A DNA stretch of 48,804 nucleotides from Tritrichomonas foetus (Eukaryota; Parabasalia; Tritrichomonadida; Tritrichomonadidae): NCBI GenBank assembly GCA_001839685.1, contig MLAK01001193.1, positions 1 to 48,804 on the forward strand, written 5' to 3'. The translations under genes were made by a program, and so were the position numbers. Below the pieces are notes generated by a model. It was given only the letters and a program-made list of their open reading frames with translations. It searched no databases and had not been told where the DNA came from. This document shows, piece by piece, positions 20,001 through 28,590 of the stretch. Position 1 is the first letter of the stretch. Each line of letters starts with the position of its first letter.

Positions 20001-20237
20001 CTTCAAGAAATGGATAGTAAAATGGTCACTGAAAGTGATTTAAGTCAAGTTCGAATTCTTTTGGAACAAAGTGGTGCATCACTCCCTGGACCTTCACCTG
20101 CACCAGCTCCAATGCTTTCTGGAAGAGGAAACTCGAATTCTCGGGTGAATAATGTTATTATTCAGCCAGGCTTGCCACAACTTAATCCTAGTCAAGGACA
20201 AAGAGGAACAAAAGGAAAATCTAGATATCCACGCTAG
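17064..20237 (+). CDS. large leucine-rich-repeat protein, LRRC9-like
   Basis: 1057 residues with three blocks of SDS22-type leucine-rich repeats (about 45-230, 465-720 and 765-1000). A helical linker (about 230-330) and a less regular region (about 330-465) separate the first two. A low-complexity Pro/Gly/Ser basic tail (about 1020-1057) follows. The cap of the first block contains DPNYGDNPICTLPNY followed by a LPQVTFLDT segment, which resembles LRRC9, a multi-block LRR protein linked to cilia in animals. LRR proteins of this kind bind partner proteins. No signal peptide or membrane segment is present, so it is not a BspA-type surface LRR protein. It starts just 50 bases after the decayed gene. 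LRRC9 orthology is probable, not proven. Confidence 0.9.
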   Translation: MEEGLLKSILDDNQIEFAKFTANPSKFLNIECFHFNLPVHPRFNPFVNIEELRVIEQDVVDLNWLEDVPHLTTLIVFHTQLRDSTGLKFTPLLKKLILERSKLTKFPDISNLKQIEHLSVSTNPIKEITFPKCNTIKILDISSCGLHSLSNTLLNIPNLQTLLIGGNRFHDFSILDVLSKLDNLVELNIYDPNYGDNPICTLPNYNVISLSMLPQVTFLDTYKVTDRIRQAAIQKKADTRLYYIAKSASDMSEISTKYSELARNASAQVSKITSKISVNSNELARIYSILDEAEFISNTMNEFYRLSSMLSFDSGGTILFNKIEDLNEYEMPSSIKILSDAKLTAVWNISHLPLLSLLEEGHAKLEKTDYYVKLPSLEAGVSAIQEWTQTKSFDKTESFCVDETVSFCLYCKHSTAGFVPDSLMLFSIPFEEKIAEIDNLVDSIEVSSNEVKQEATETSLVTFKGNFDLTESLVTVNLVDCNIQTLQIFDGMMNLEKIIVPFNEIPTIADVPMLPKLEVLDVSFNKISDVQQLVISSAAVSSNIKEISIYGNPVCEPKSIRFIMNLYPNSEKIFKVRGKSLFIPPNCDNDTFLSSINAISSITVLDLRRLCISTLAPLSDLPQLTTLFASGNDLTTIDFQSDTLEYADFSENKITDYPRNDSFPRLHTLLLNGNQLNSFTSLSSVCALFVGDNNIEELPSSDDLPVLEVLFILGNPVAKSFPDSRFVFALQTLKMLNGNIISPQQRQKINKQFAGVLFFEDIPKILQPKQTTLDLSNKEMRDVNALTSQNLASLDLSNNLIASIDWMYNSVPHLQQLLLQNNQLQALNFITAVPKIKVLNLSGNKLSDAHLDSLCAMKLPHLTSLGLANNNLKRAPMFYSFQSLESIDVSHNFIATVDKSAFECPTLKILNLGYNSLRKLDNVGVPSLLSLDVSHNRITSADEVGKLRICQKILKFWFNDNPLSQRIVPRIRCLCMLQSLQEMDSKMVTESDLSQVRILLEQSGASLPGPSPAPAPMLSGRGNSNSRVNNVIIQPGLPQLNPSQGQRGTKGKSRYPR

Positions 20238-20946
20238 AATTTATCAAACTAATGTGAATATCACTATACATGTAAAAAATAGATACTTTAGACAATTTTT
20301 CTAGATTCTTTTTTATTTCATCTTTTCATTGAATCTAGAGATTTTGTTCATACAATGTTTCTTCTTTCTTTATTTACTAGTAGTAAATTGCTAGCATTAT
20401 TGTTTAATATCTACTCATTATTACAATGATCAGATATTCGAATACGAGAGTTGTTGATAATTTAGCAATGATGAGAATTCATAAGAATGAACACCAAAAT
20501 TTTAATCATTAGAATTTAAATAACGTGGAAATATCTATAGAAAGATGAATAACCAAAGAAACATCTTTTTTGTATTTCGATATACAATAAATTAGATGAA
20601 CTAAATCTCATAATCAATGTTTCCTCTTTACATTACTTTTATTATAATATATTTTCACAAAATAACAGGAATTGGGACACATATTGAGATGGCGTGAAAT
20701 CGGAAAGTTTTTTCCCATCAGATTGTTTACAAATTGAATTAACTTTTTCTTAACTTTATGTATTAGACCTTTTTTCCATAAGTTTATTTTTCTAATTTGA
20801 TTCAATTTCAAGAAAAAAATAACGGCATTTTTCAATAAAACTCAGATAATTCGGAAAAAGAAAAATTCTGGTTCTTTAACATGGTCAAATATAAGGTGAA
20901 AAAACAGGTGTGAAAAAATAAGAAAAACAAAAGCACAACAAAAAAA
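20238..20946. other. intergenic, nothing recognised
   Basis: AT-rich flank between LRR and SAPS genes. The last 60 bases before the SAPS start codon are A-rich and probably contain its leader. No gene seen. Confidence 0.4.
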
Positions 20947-22575
20947 ATGAGTTGGAGTTTTGGAGGACCATCTCTTGCATCCATCACGCAACTTCTACAA
21001 TCGCCAGAATGCAAACTCGAGGAAGTTTTGATGGAGTCGACACTTCCTCAAGCAATTCGGAATTCAATCAAACCTTTAATCGATTTCATCACACGCGACG
21101 ACATTCTGACCGAAATACTCGACTGGGCACTCACCAACAAAAACAAGGACCACCCCAAGTGTGCCAAATTAACACGATCTTCAGTCCAATTATTGACTAG
21201 CAGCTCGCAGCAGATTCAACAAAAGATTCTCGAACAGCCAATCTTCAAAGAACGCCTAAACTCATTTATGACCTCCGAAGAGGCCCAAGACCCTCGAATC
21301 GGCGGCCATTATCAGCGAATTTTCGAACAGGTCGTTCGCGGGACCAGCGGAGAAATTTTGAAAGAAACTTCTGCCCAGCTTCAGAATTTCTTAATTCACG
21401 GAATGTCAATTTTAGGTCTTCGCGAGCTTTTCATCCTTTTATCGACTGAGTTTTCTTCGAATTTTGATCTAACAATCGAGACAATCAAAGAACTTTCGCA
21501 GCAAGCCAAAACAGAAACAGGTTATTTCGTCGCTACAGCCATCAAATCGATTCTGAAACAGAAGACGTCTGCCATTACTCAAATGTTCGAAAATCCAGAT
21601 GTTGTTCGGAACTTGCTCGATGCGGCTATGAATGCTTCCCGGCCACTCGTTGCTGCTGAGCTCTATCAGACTGTTGGAATCATCGTCGAAAAGAGCACCA
21701 ATAAAGATGAAATTAATTCGATCCTTTCCGAATACGCTCAGAAATTCATTGATGCAAACAAACCAGTCGATTGTTCAACTGCACATGCCGCCAAATTATT
21801 CAATTCCATAAATACTGATATATTCCAACATATTTTTGAAACACCTGTAAATACTATTCTGAACCAAAGCATCATTTATGTTGTTAAAAATATGAATGAA
21901 GAAGCGCGAACAAGACTCCTCGGTGAATCAGACGCACCTCATAAAATTATGCAAGCTTACAACCAAACAAAGGTAAACGGTCAACTATCAGAATTAGTAC
22001 CATACATTAGTAAATTAGAGGAACTTCCGCAAGATTGGCAAACATTCACTGAACAGGTTGAGAAAGATGATAAACAATGCCAAAGCGAATATGGAGGCAG
22101 TTTGCCACATTCAGCAGATACGTCATCATCATCTGCATCTTCTGATGATAATGATATGTTCAAGAAAAAGAGTGTGTTTGATGATGATGATGAAGAGGAG
22201 TCCGATGAAGAAGAAGATGCGAGTTATGATGATGACAGCAGCTCCGAAGAAAACGACATTGATGGTTCCAGCGATGAAGAAGAAACGCAAGATGAAAAAG
22301 AATCACCAAAAGAAGCAGAAACAGAGGCAGAAAAAGAGGTTGAAAATGAACCTGAAAAAGCCGATGTGAAATGTGATGTAAAAGATGATACACAAGTAGA
22401 AGCAGGATCCCCTCCTCCAGAAACAGAAACAGAAACATTAACAGATGCTCCTGAGCAGCCTCAAACAGAAGAAAATGTAGAGAAAGCCGAAGAAATAGTA
22501 GAAGAGAAAGTAGAAGAAAAACTAGAAGGTGCACCAATATCTGTTGCGGAAACATCACCTGCCCCAAGCGAGTAA
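20947..22575 (+). CDS. SAPS-family PP6 phosphatase regulatory subunit
   Basis: 542 residues. The N-terminal 370 or so match the SAPS (SIT4-associated protein / PPP6R) helical domain. The typical opening is a short WSFG segment, a stretch initiating LQSPECKLEEVL (18-29), then KPLIDFITRDDILTEILDWAL (42-62). SAPS proteins bind and direct the PP6/Sit4 catalytic subunit in cell-cycle and stress control. Residues about 370-542 are low-complexity, rich in Asp, Glu and Ser with Lys/Pro interruptions. Such acidic tails are common in this family and are likely phosphorylated by CK2-type kinases. With the B56 and PPP genes this is the third phosphatase-system gene in 17 kb. Confidence 0.9.
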   Translation: MSWSFGGPSLASITQLLQSPECKLEEVLMESTLPQAIRNSIKPLIDFITRDDILTEILDWALTNKNKDHPKCAKLTRSSVQLLTSSSQQIQQKILEQPIFKERLNSFMTSEEAQDPRIGGHYQRIFEQVVRGTSGEILKETSAQLQNFLIHGMSILGLRELFILLSTEFSSNFDLTIETIKELSQQAKTETGYFVATAIKSILKQKTSAITQMFENPDVVRNLLDAAMNASRPLVAAELYQTVGIIVEKSTNKDEINSILSEYAQKFIDANKPVDCSTAHAAKLFNSINTDIFQHIFETPVNTILNQSIIYVVKNMNEEARTRLLGESDAPHKIMQAYNQTKVNGQLSELVPYISKLEELPQDWQTFTEQVEKDDKQCQSEYGGSLPHSADTSSSSASSDDNDMFKKKSVFDDDDEEESDEEEDASYDDDSSSEENDIDGSSDEEETQDEKESPKEAETEAEKEVENEPEKADVKCDVKDDTQVEAGSPPPETETETLTDAPEQPQTEENVEKAEEIVEEKVEEKLEGAPISVAETSPAPSE

Positions 22576-23553
22576 GTCTTATTAAATGACATATTCTTTT
22601 ATTTTTCCTTTGATTTTATTGAAATGCATGAAACAAAAAATTGTGTGATGATAAACGTGACATTTTGATTCTAACGATGTTTAAAATTCAGAAGCGAATT
22701 TCGAATAAGGGATTTTTGTAATAGTAATCTCAATCAACGCGCCTCTGTGAATGCAATGAAATATCACTGTATGACATAAATATTGAATCATGTGGAAGTT
22801 AATGAAATCAATGGTTTGTTATCATTTCGCAGGTATCAACCAAATCAGTTAACTGGTGTCAAAAAATCAATGATTTTTTATTTCAGGAGAATATTCAGAA
22901 AAATAGCAAACCAAATGAATCTCTAGATTGGGCATGTGAATAGAATGCAGCAATTTTTTGCTTTCCGACTTTTTTATTTTTGGTTTGGATTAATGATGAC
23001 AATCCTAAATATACTGGAATATTGGCAAAATTATACAATATAGTGAAATTTCATTGTTCAATTACTGATTTTAATATTTTCATGAGATTTTCTATTAATA
23101 AAATGAAATCAAATGTGAGTGAGAAAATAATCATCTGAGAATAATTGTGGATTCAATACTAATTTATCAAATGAGGTAAACTTAACTTGATTTGCACTGG
23201 AAAAAATGAATCCGGTAAATAGAAAACAGGAGCGCTTTTCCGAAAAGCGGATGATAACAAGATTCACCTTAAATTCACCAAAACGATTATTTACAAAAGT
23301 GTAACCACATTCTGTTTCTGTCTATTGAAAAAGTCAGGATCATGTTCGATCAATTGAATTTTGATAAGAAAGTAACTTTGGTTTTACATTTCTTCTCAAA
23401 AAACAATACCATTTATCAATTTTTCATTAACATCATTGAAAAATCACGGGCCAAAGCTACTTTTTATTCAATAAACAGACAAATACTCATTCAAATATAT
23501 ATTTGCCTCAAATCGTTTTGTGAAATATGGATTTAAATAAGTCCGGCCTTCTT
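22576..23553. other. intergenic, possible gene remnants
   Basis: About 1 kb upstream of EF-1alpha. Plus-strand frame 22810-23130 is open apart from one TAG, but such runs occur by chance at this AT content. Nothing certain. Confidence 0.35.
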
Positions 23554-23566
23554 TCACTTCACTTTT
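23554..23566 (+). promoter_or_regulatory. double initiator of EF-1alpha
   Basis: Two overlapping initiators, TCACT at 23554-23558 and TCACTTTT at 23559-23566, with +1 at 23556 or 23561. They lie 13-18 bases before the ATG, an excellent match to the trichomonad Inr. Confidence 0.65.
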
Positions 23567-23573
23567 AATTCTC

Positions 23574-24893
23574 ATGGGTAAAGAGAAGGAACACATAAAC
23601 ATTGTCGTTATTGGACACGTCGATGCCGGTAAATCCACAACAACAGGACACCTTATCTACAAGTGCGGTGGTATCGACAAGCGTAAGATCGCCCAAATCG
23701 AAAAGGAAGCCGAACAACTCGGTAAAGGATCTTTCAAATACGCCTTCGTTATGGATTCCCTCAAGGCCGAACGTGAACGTGGTATCACAATCGATATCTC
23801 CCTCTGGAAGTTCGAATCACCAAAATACTTCTTCACNATCATCGATGCCCCAGGACACAGAGACTTCATCAAGAACATGATCACAGGTACATCCCAAGCT
23901 GATGCTGCTNTCCTCGTTATCGATTCAACACGCGGTGGTTTCGAAGCTGGTATCGCCGAACAAGGTCAAACCCGTGAACACGCTCTTCTTGCTTTCACCC
24001 TCGGTATCAAGCAAATCATCATCGCCATCAACAAGGTCGATGACTCAACAGTTAACTACAGCCAAGAACGTTTCAACGAAATCAAGGGCGAAATGACACG
24101 CGTTCTTACAAACATCGGTTTCAAGCCAGAACAATACAAGTTCGTCCCAATCTCCGGATTCAAGGGTGANAACATGACAGAGAAATCCGCCAACCTCGGA
24201 TGGTNNANTGGTGGCACACTCCTCGAAACACTCGATACACTCCAACCACCAAAGCGCCCATTCGACAGGCCACTTCGTCTTCCAATCCAAGATGTCTACA
24301 AGATCTCAGGTATCGGTACAGTTCCAGTCGGACGTGTCGAATCTGGTATCATGAAGCCAGGACAACAAGTCGTTTTCGCCCCATCAGGCATCAACACCGA
24401 TGTTAAGTCCATNGAAATGCACCACACACAACTCCCAGAAGCCCTTCCAGGTGATAACGTCGGTTTCAACGTTAAGATCCCAGTTTCCGACATCAAACGT
24501 GGTCACGTTCTCGGAGAACAAGCCCGCGACCCACCAGTCGAATGCATCAACTTCACAGCTCAAATGATCATCTCCAACCACCCAGGTAAGATCCACGCTG
24601 GTTACCAACCAGTTTTCGACTGCCACACAGCCCACATCGCCTGCAAGTTCGCCAAACTCATCCAACGTATCGACCGTCGTCACGGTAAGAAGGTTACAGA
24701 AACACCAGAATGGATCCAAAAGGATGATGCCGCCGTCGTCGTCGTCGAACCATCCAAGCCACTCGTTGTCGAAACCTTCCAAGAATACGCAGCCCTCGGA
24801 CGTTTCGCTGTTCGTGATATGAAGCAGACAGTCGCTGTCGGCGTCATCCGTTCAGTCGAAAAGAAGAAGGTTGAAGAAAAGAAGAAGAAGTAA
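23574..24893 (+). CDS. translation elongation factor 1-alpha
   Basis: Delivers aminoacyl-tRNA to the ribosome as a GTPase. Full length (439 aa). It carries GHVDAGKST (14-22), DAPGH (91-95) and NKVD (153-156), followed by the two beta-barrel domains and a Lys-rich end. Codon use is extremely biased towards C-ending codons, marking a very highly expressed gene. The stop overlaps TAAA. Undetermined bases lie at 23837, 23910, 24170, 24205, 24206, 24208 and 24414. The one at 23837 is silent (ACN is Thr) and the others leave residues open. EF-1alpha is usually multicopy in trichomonads, so these Ns probably mark differences between nearly identical copies merged in assembly. Confidence 0.99.
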   Translation: MGKEKEHINIVVIGHVDAGKSTTTGHLIYKCGGIDKRKIAQIEKEAEQLGKGSFKYAFVMDSLKAERERGITIDISLWKFESPKYFFXIIDAPGHRDFIKNMITGTSQADAAXLVIDSTRGGFEAGIAEQGQTREHALLAFTLGIKQIIIAINKVDDSTVNYSQERFNEIKGEMTRVLTNIGFKPEQYKFVPISGFKGXNMTEKSANLGWXXGGTLLETLDTLQPPKRPFDRPLRLPIQDVYKISGIGTVPVGRVESGIMKPGQQVVFAPSGINTDVKSXEMHHTQLPEALPGDNVGFNVKIPVSDIKRGHVLGEQARDPPVECINFTAQMIISNHPGKIHAGYQPVFDCHTAHIACKFAKLIQRIDRRHGKKVTETPEWIQKDDAAVVVVEPSKPLVVETFQEYAALGRFAVRDMKQTVAVGVIRSVEKKKVEEKKKK

Positions 24894-25507
24894 ATATTCT
24901 ATTCAACTGGTCATTTTACACAATTTTCTTTTTTTTCCCCTCTTCCATTTTTTATATTCCTGAATGCAAATGTTTCTTTTGACTATTTAATCTTTCGTTC
25001 CAAGCCATTTATTTCCATGTTTATTCTTTTTCTGAAATCATCGGAATTTGATAATTTGTGAAAAATCGCGATATGAGCTTATTTCCCTATTTTGTTACAA
25101 CTTTCTCTACTCATTATTGAGAGATTCCATCAAATCTCCTTTTCCCTTGTTTTGATGATTATTTTTATTTTCAAAATAATCATCATACAAATTACCTCAA
25201 TTTGTGAACTTTATTTTTATTTGAATTTGTATAAACATCTTCACTCAATTCTCTCACAAAAAGTAAAACTTTAGCATTATTTTTTGAAAGTATTTAAAGA
25301 TTCTTCTATTCAATTAATTATCCCGATATCACAAATTTAGATTTTGTTCAATTTAAAAGCTCCGATATATTTTCATTTTGAATTATTCTCAATATATAAA
25401 ACCGTATGAATTACAATACTTTATAGAATAAAGACACTCAATAATGCAATGTAAATTTTCAAATTGTATACCCACAAAAGAAAGTCCGAAAACACGTTTT
25501 CCTTTTG
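24894..25507. other. intergenic region with a hairpin
   Basis: Downstream of EF-1alpha, initially T-rich. It contains the hairpin at 25153-25185. No gene seen. Confidence 0.4.
25153..25185. repeat. 13-bp perfect inverted repeat (hairpin)
   Basis: Arms TGATGATTATTTT (25153-25165) and its exact complement (25173-25185) around a 7-base loop, about 260 bases past the EF-1alpha stop. Purpose unknown. Confidence 0.8.
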
Positions 25508-26536
25508 ATGTATCCCGATCTCAAGCCCATCCCAAAAAAGAAAGCTTCAACGATGACCGAATTCCCACCTGAGCGCATCCAAGAGATTTCGAAGATCCTC
25601 CGTAACCACGATTATGAGATGAAGGAAAGAATTGGCTATGGCGGCTTCTCCGTCATCTTCAAAGTCCACTCACTGAAATACGCGAATGATTTTGCCGCCA
25701 AAATCACGAACAGTGCCTCAACTCGCCACAAAACATCTGCAATCGCTGGAGAAATCGAAGAGAACGCCTTACAGCATTTAAATCACCCAAATATCATCAA
25801 ACTTTATGAAAGCTTTCACGAGGACAATCTCAGCTTTTTAATAATCGAACTTTGCTCGAATAAATCCTTACGACATATAATCGGACCAAATGGAATGCCT
25901 GAATCTAACCTTTTTTCGTACATGCGACAGATCTCTGATGCGCTGCGGTACTGCCACTCGCTTGGCTTTGTCCACCGCGACATCAAACCAGCAAATGTAT
26001 TGATAGATAATTATGGAAGGCCAAAACTGGCCGATTTTGGAATGTGCATTCAGGTTGGACCAGACGAGCTCCTCCATGACTACGTGGGATCACCACAGTA
26101 CCTTGCGCCTGAAATAATAAACAAGAGACACTTCAGTCCATTCAAAACTGATGTTTGGGCACTTGGTGTCACTTTTTATGAAATGGCAATGGGGCCGATA
26201 AAGTGGCCCAAAGATCGAACATTGATTGCTGCAACCATTGTGGACGGCGGAATTTTGATCAGTCCTTTGACTCCTCCAAAAGTGGCAGTCATCGTTCGGG
26301 CCATGACTGAAATGGATCCTGCAAAACGTCCATCAATGGATGTCATTCGAAGTTTGAGGACAATCGAAGAAGCTGGAAATTCAAATCAAGAGATAAGCTT
26401 GAAGTCAATTCGATCACCAATCTCGTCAATGGTGAAATTATCAAGAGCACAGCGATCAATTTTGAAAGATTCACGTTCTGTTGGACAACTTTCTCGTTAT
26501 CGACAGAAATCAAGTACTTTTCTAATTGCGGATTAA
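25508..26536 (+). CDS. serine/threonine protein kinase
   Basis: 342 residues, mostly a kinase domain (about 37-285). It has the glycine loop GYGGFS (43-48), the VAIK-type Lys at 65, HRDIKPAN (156-163), DFG (176-178) and APE (200-202), with all catalytic residues intact. The HRDxKPxNVL and GSPQYLAPEI signatures make it a Ser/Thr kinase, CAMK/NEK-like in style but not assignable to a group. A 35-residue N-terminal extension and a basic Ser-rich C-terminal tail (about 290-342) may be regulatory. The in-frame TTG just upstream of the ATG is not used. M16 is an alternative start with little effect. Confidence 0.93.
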   Translation: MYPDLKPIPKKKASTMTEFPPERIQEISKILRNHDYEMKERIGYGGFSVIFKVHSLKYANDFAAKITNSASTRHKTSAIAGEIEENALQHLNHPNIIKLYESFHEDNLSFLIIELCSNKSLRHIIGPNGMPESNLFSYMRQISDALRYCHSLGFVHRDIKPANVLIDNYGRPKLADFGMCIQVGPDELLHDYVGSPQYLAPEIINKRHFSPFKTDVWALGVTFYEMAMGPIKWPKDRTLIAATIVDGGILISPLTPPKVAVIVRAMTEMDPAKRPSMDVIRSLRTIEEAGNSNQEISLKSIRSPISSMVKLSRAQRSILKDSRSVGQLSRYRQKSSTFLIAD

Positions 26537-26989
26537 TTTTTTTCTCTTTCAATTTTTGATGCGAAAAACTAACTTGCATTCTGTTTGAAATAAGCCAATC
26601 TCAATATGAATACGAAAGATTCTTCAAAAGAAGTGAACACATGAAATATTGTTTTGATGAATTGATTTTTCTTTTTTTCATTTTTACATTGGAGAAATTC
26701 AGATGAAACAAAATGAGGGATAAAAATCAGAAAAGAAGAAATACCTATTTTTTAATGAATAATTCTATTTTGTTTGTTATTTAAAATATTATTTAGTAGA
26801 AAATTCATCTTTTATTTTCTTATAAGAAACAATTTTTTAGAATACAATTTGATATGTTTTATCATATTAAATAAGAAATGAAAGATATCTTTCACGTACA
26901 ATAACATAAATAAAAAGAAATCCCAGAGCATAAGGTTATGATAATCTTGTTTGGATTAATTCACACAATTATACTAGAATTATTATAGG

Positions 26990-27052
<63 letters not shown>

Positions 27053-27239
27053 AGTTTGAAGAAATCGCATTTTATAAATTTATTTCTATGTTTAAAATCG
27101 TGAGCTTAATAAACAAATATAAAATATAATAATAATAATAATAATCAATATTGTAATAATGAATCTATGACTATCCTACTCTACAAAATCACCACTAGCG
27201 GGTCCCTGACAAAATTTATGAACATTATTTTTTTTGGTT
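26537..27239. other. intergenic region with a long poly(A) tract
   Basis: Lies between the convergent kinase and GT77-like genes. It contains a 62-base A run (26990-27051) and a short TAA microsatellite (about 27126-27144). No gene. Confidence 0.5.
26990..27051. repeat. homopolymer A, 62 bases
   Basis: Uninterrupted run of 62 As. Length is likely to vary between reads and strains, and it may mark an old retroposed insertion or an assembly-sensitive point. Confidence 0.9.
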
Positions 27240-28376
27240 TTATGGTGGGAAATGTGACATATTGAATTTTAAGGGAATCTCATGTTGAATATCGAATTTT
27301 TTATCCCAAAACATTTTCGTGCCATTTGGTGGTGGATTCTTGCACTTTTTATTGTGAGGGAAATTTATAAACCATGCATTTTTATCAGCCAGAGCCGAAG
27401 GCTTCCGCGTTTTCCAAAACCAGGCAAGATGATAAACAACAGGCATTGAAATATTTCGTGCTTTAGCAGATCTTTTAAATAAAAGTCGATGTTTTTCACA
27501 AAAAATCGAATTCGCTAAAGTTACTTTTAATGTATCAATAAATTGAATCGTGTAGTAAATTTTGTCATCAGAAAAGTAGAATCGAAACCTATTTTTATCG
27601 ATCCAGGAACCATTCTGTGTTTTTAAATATGCAGTCAGACTTTCTTGATCAGGCATTTTATATTTAAAACATGATAAAATCCATCTTTTCATAAAAATTT
27701 TATTAATTGTTGAACTTTTTAATTTCCAAAACCCACAATTGATGGTATAACCTGGGCTTTTTCGAAATTTTGAAATTTTTTGTGGATTTTCATAAGAAAC
27801 TTCCCAGTCATCTTCATCTTCAAAAAGTTGTAAAGGATTATCAAAATAAACTAAGTCAGAGTCAGATTGAATCACATCAACATCCCACATCAATAATTGA
27901 TTTGCGATAATTAAACGAAGAACTGTAATGTCTACTTTAGGAAGTGTATCAGAGTATAAAATAGTTGGAATATTCAAGTTATTCATTTCAATAAATGATT
28001 TTTTATCAAGGGCAATAAAAATGTAGTAGTTTGGTTGTAAATAAACTTTCAAAGAGCAGTATGCATTTGCTGTATAATGCAAGTGATAACCTGATGATGT
28101 GAGAAAGAGAAATAATGTATGGTGCTTACTTTTGTTATTTATTGGTGAATTAAGTGAATAGTTTTTTAATTGTTGGGTAAATAAAAGCGGAAGATTATAA
28201 TTGACTTCATCTTCATATATACGTGGAACATCATGAAATCTATAAATCAATAGGAATGCAGATGGAAAGTTGTGTCTACGTAGAAGAATGAGTATAAAAC
28301 AAAATATATATAAAATGCATACATTTGAAAGCAAACATTCGCTTTTACCATTTGCTGAAAGTATCTCACGTATCAT
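27240..28376 (-). CDS. GT77-like nucleotide-sugar glycosyltransferase, type II membrane
   Basis: 378 residues from the ATG at 28376 (the longer frame begins with TTG). A short N-terminus is followed by one membrane anchor (about 19-33) and a lumenal catalytic domain, the Golgi glycosyltransferase layout. The core resembles the Nucleotid_trans (GT77) family. It has LRLIIANQLLMWDVDVIQSD leading to a D-x-D motif DSD (172-174) and DLVYFDNP, the usual Mn/nucleotide-sugar site, with an INCGFW segment downstream. GT77 includes UDP-galactose-dependent alpha-galactosyltransferases and plant cell-wall enzymes. Donor and acceptor cannot be stated. It neighbours a Stealth protein and UDP-glucose 4-epimerase. 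Confidence 0.8.
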   Translation of the reverse strand: MIREILSANGKSECLLSNVCILYIFCFILILLRRHNFPSAFLLIYRFHDVPRIYEDEVNYNLPLLFTQQLKNYSLNSPINNKSKHHTLFLFLTSSGYHLHYTANAYCSLKVYLQPNYYIFIALDKKSFIEMNNLNIPTILYSDTLPKVDITVLRLIIANQLLMWDVDVIQSDSDLVYFDNPLQLFEDEDDWEVSYENPQKISKFRKSPGYTINCGFWKLKSSTINKIFMKRWILSCFKYKMPDQESLTAYLKTQNGSWIDKNRFRFYFSDDKIYYTIQFIDTLKVTLANSIFCEKHRLLFKRSAKARNISMPVVYHLAWFWKTRKPSALADKNAWFINFPHNKKCKNPPPNGTKMFWDKKFDIQHEIPLKFNMSHFPP

Positions 28377-28590
28377 TATAAATAAGCGCAACTTTTTCAA
28401 TGACTATAAAAAAGTTCAAATAATCAGACATGTGAATTAAAAAATATTTTTGGTGCAAAATCTTGATAAAAAGAATTCTTTTCATATGCTTCTTGACTTT
28501 ATGCAATAAATTTCAGCCTTTATCCACAGGACATAAGTATAAATAGATAACGAAATATTAAAACATCATTTATAAATAAACAAAACATTC

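Noticed and set aside
22160..22567. 135-codon minus-strand Leu-rich frame
   Set aside because: Antisense shadow of the acidic SAPS tail (GAA/GAT repeats read as TTC/ATC).
22810..23130. Nearly open plus-strand frame before EF-1alpha as a gene remnant
   Set aside because: At about 70% AT, stop-free runs of this size are expected many times by chance, and the composition is Phe/Ile/Asn-rich noise.
27126..27144. TAA microsatellite
   Set aside because: Only about six units; unremarkable at this base composition.
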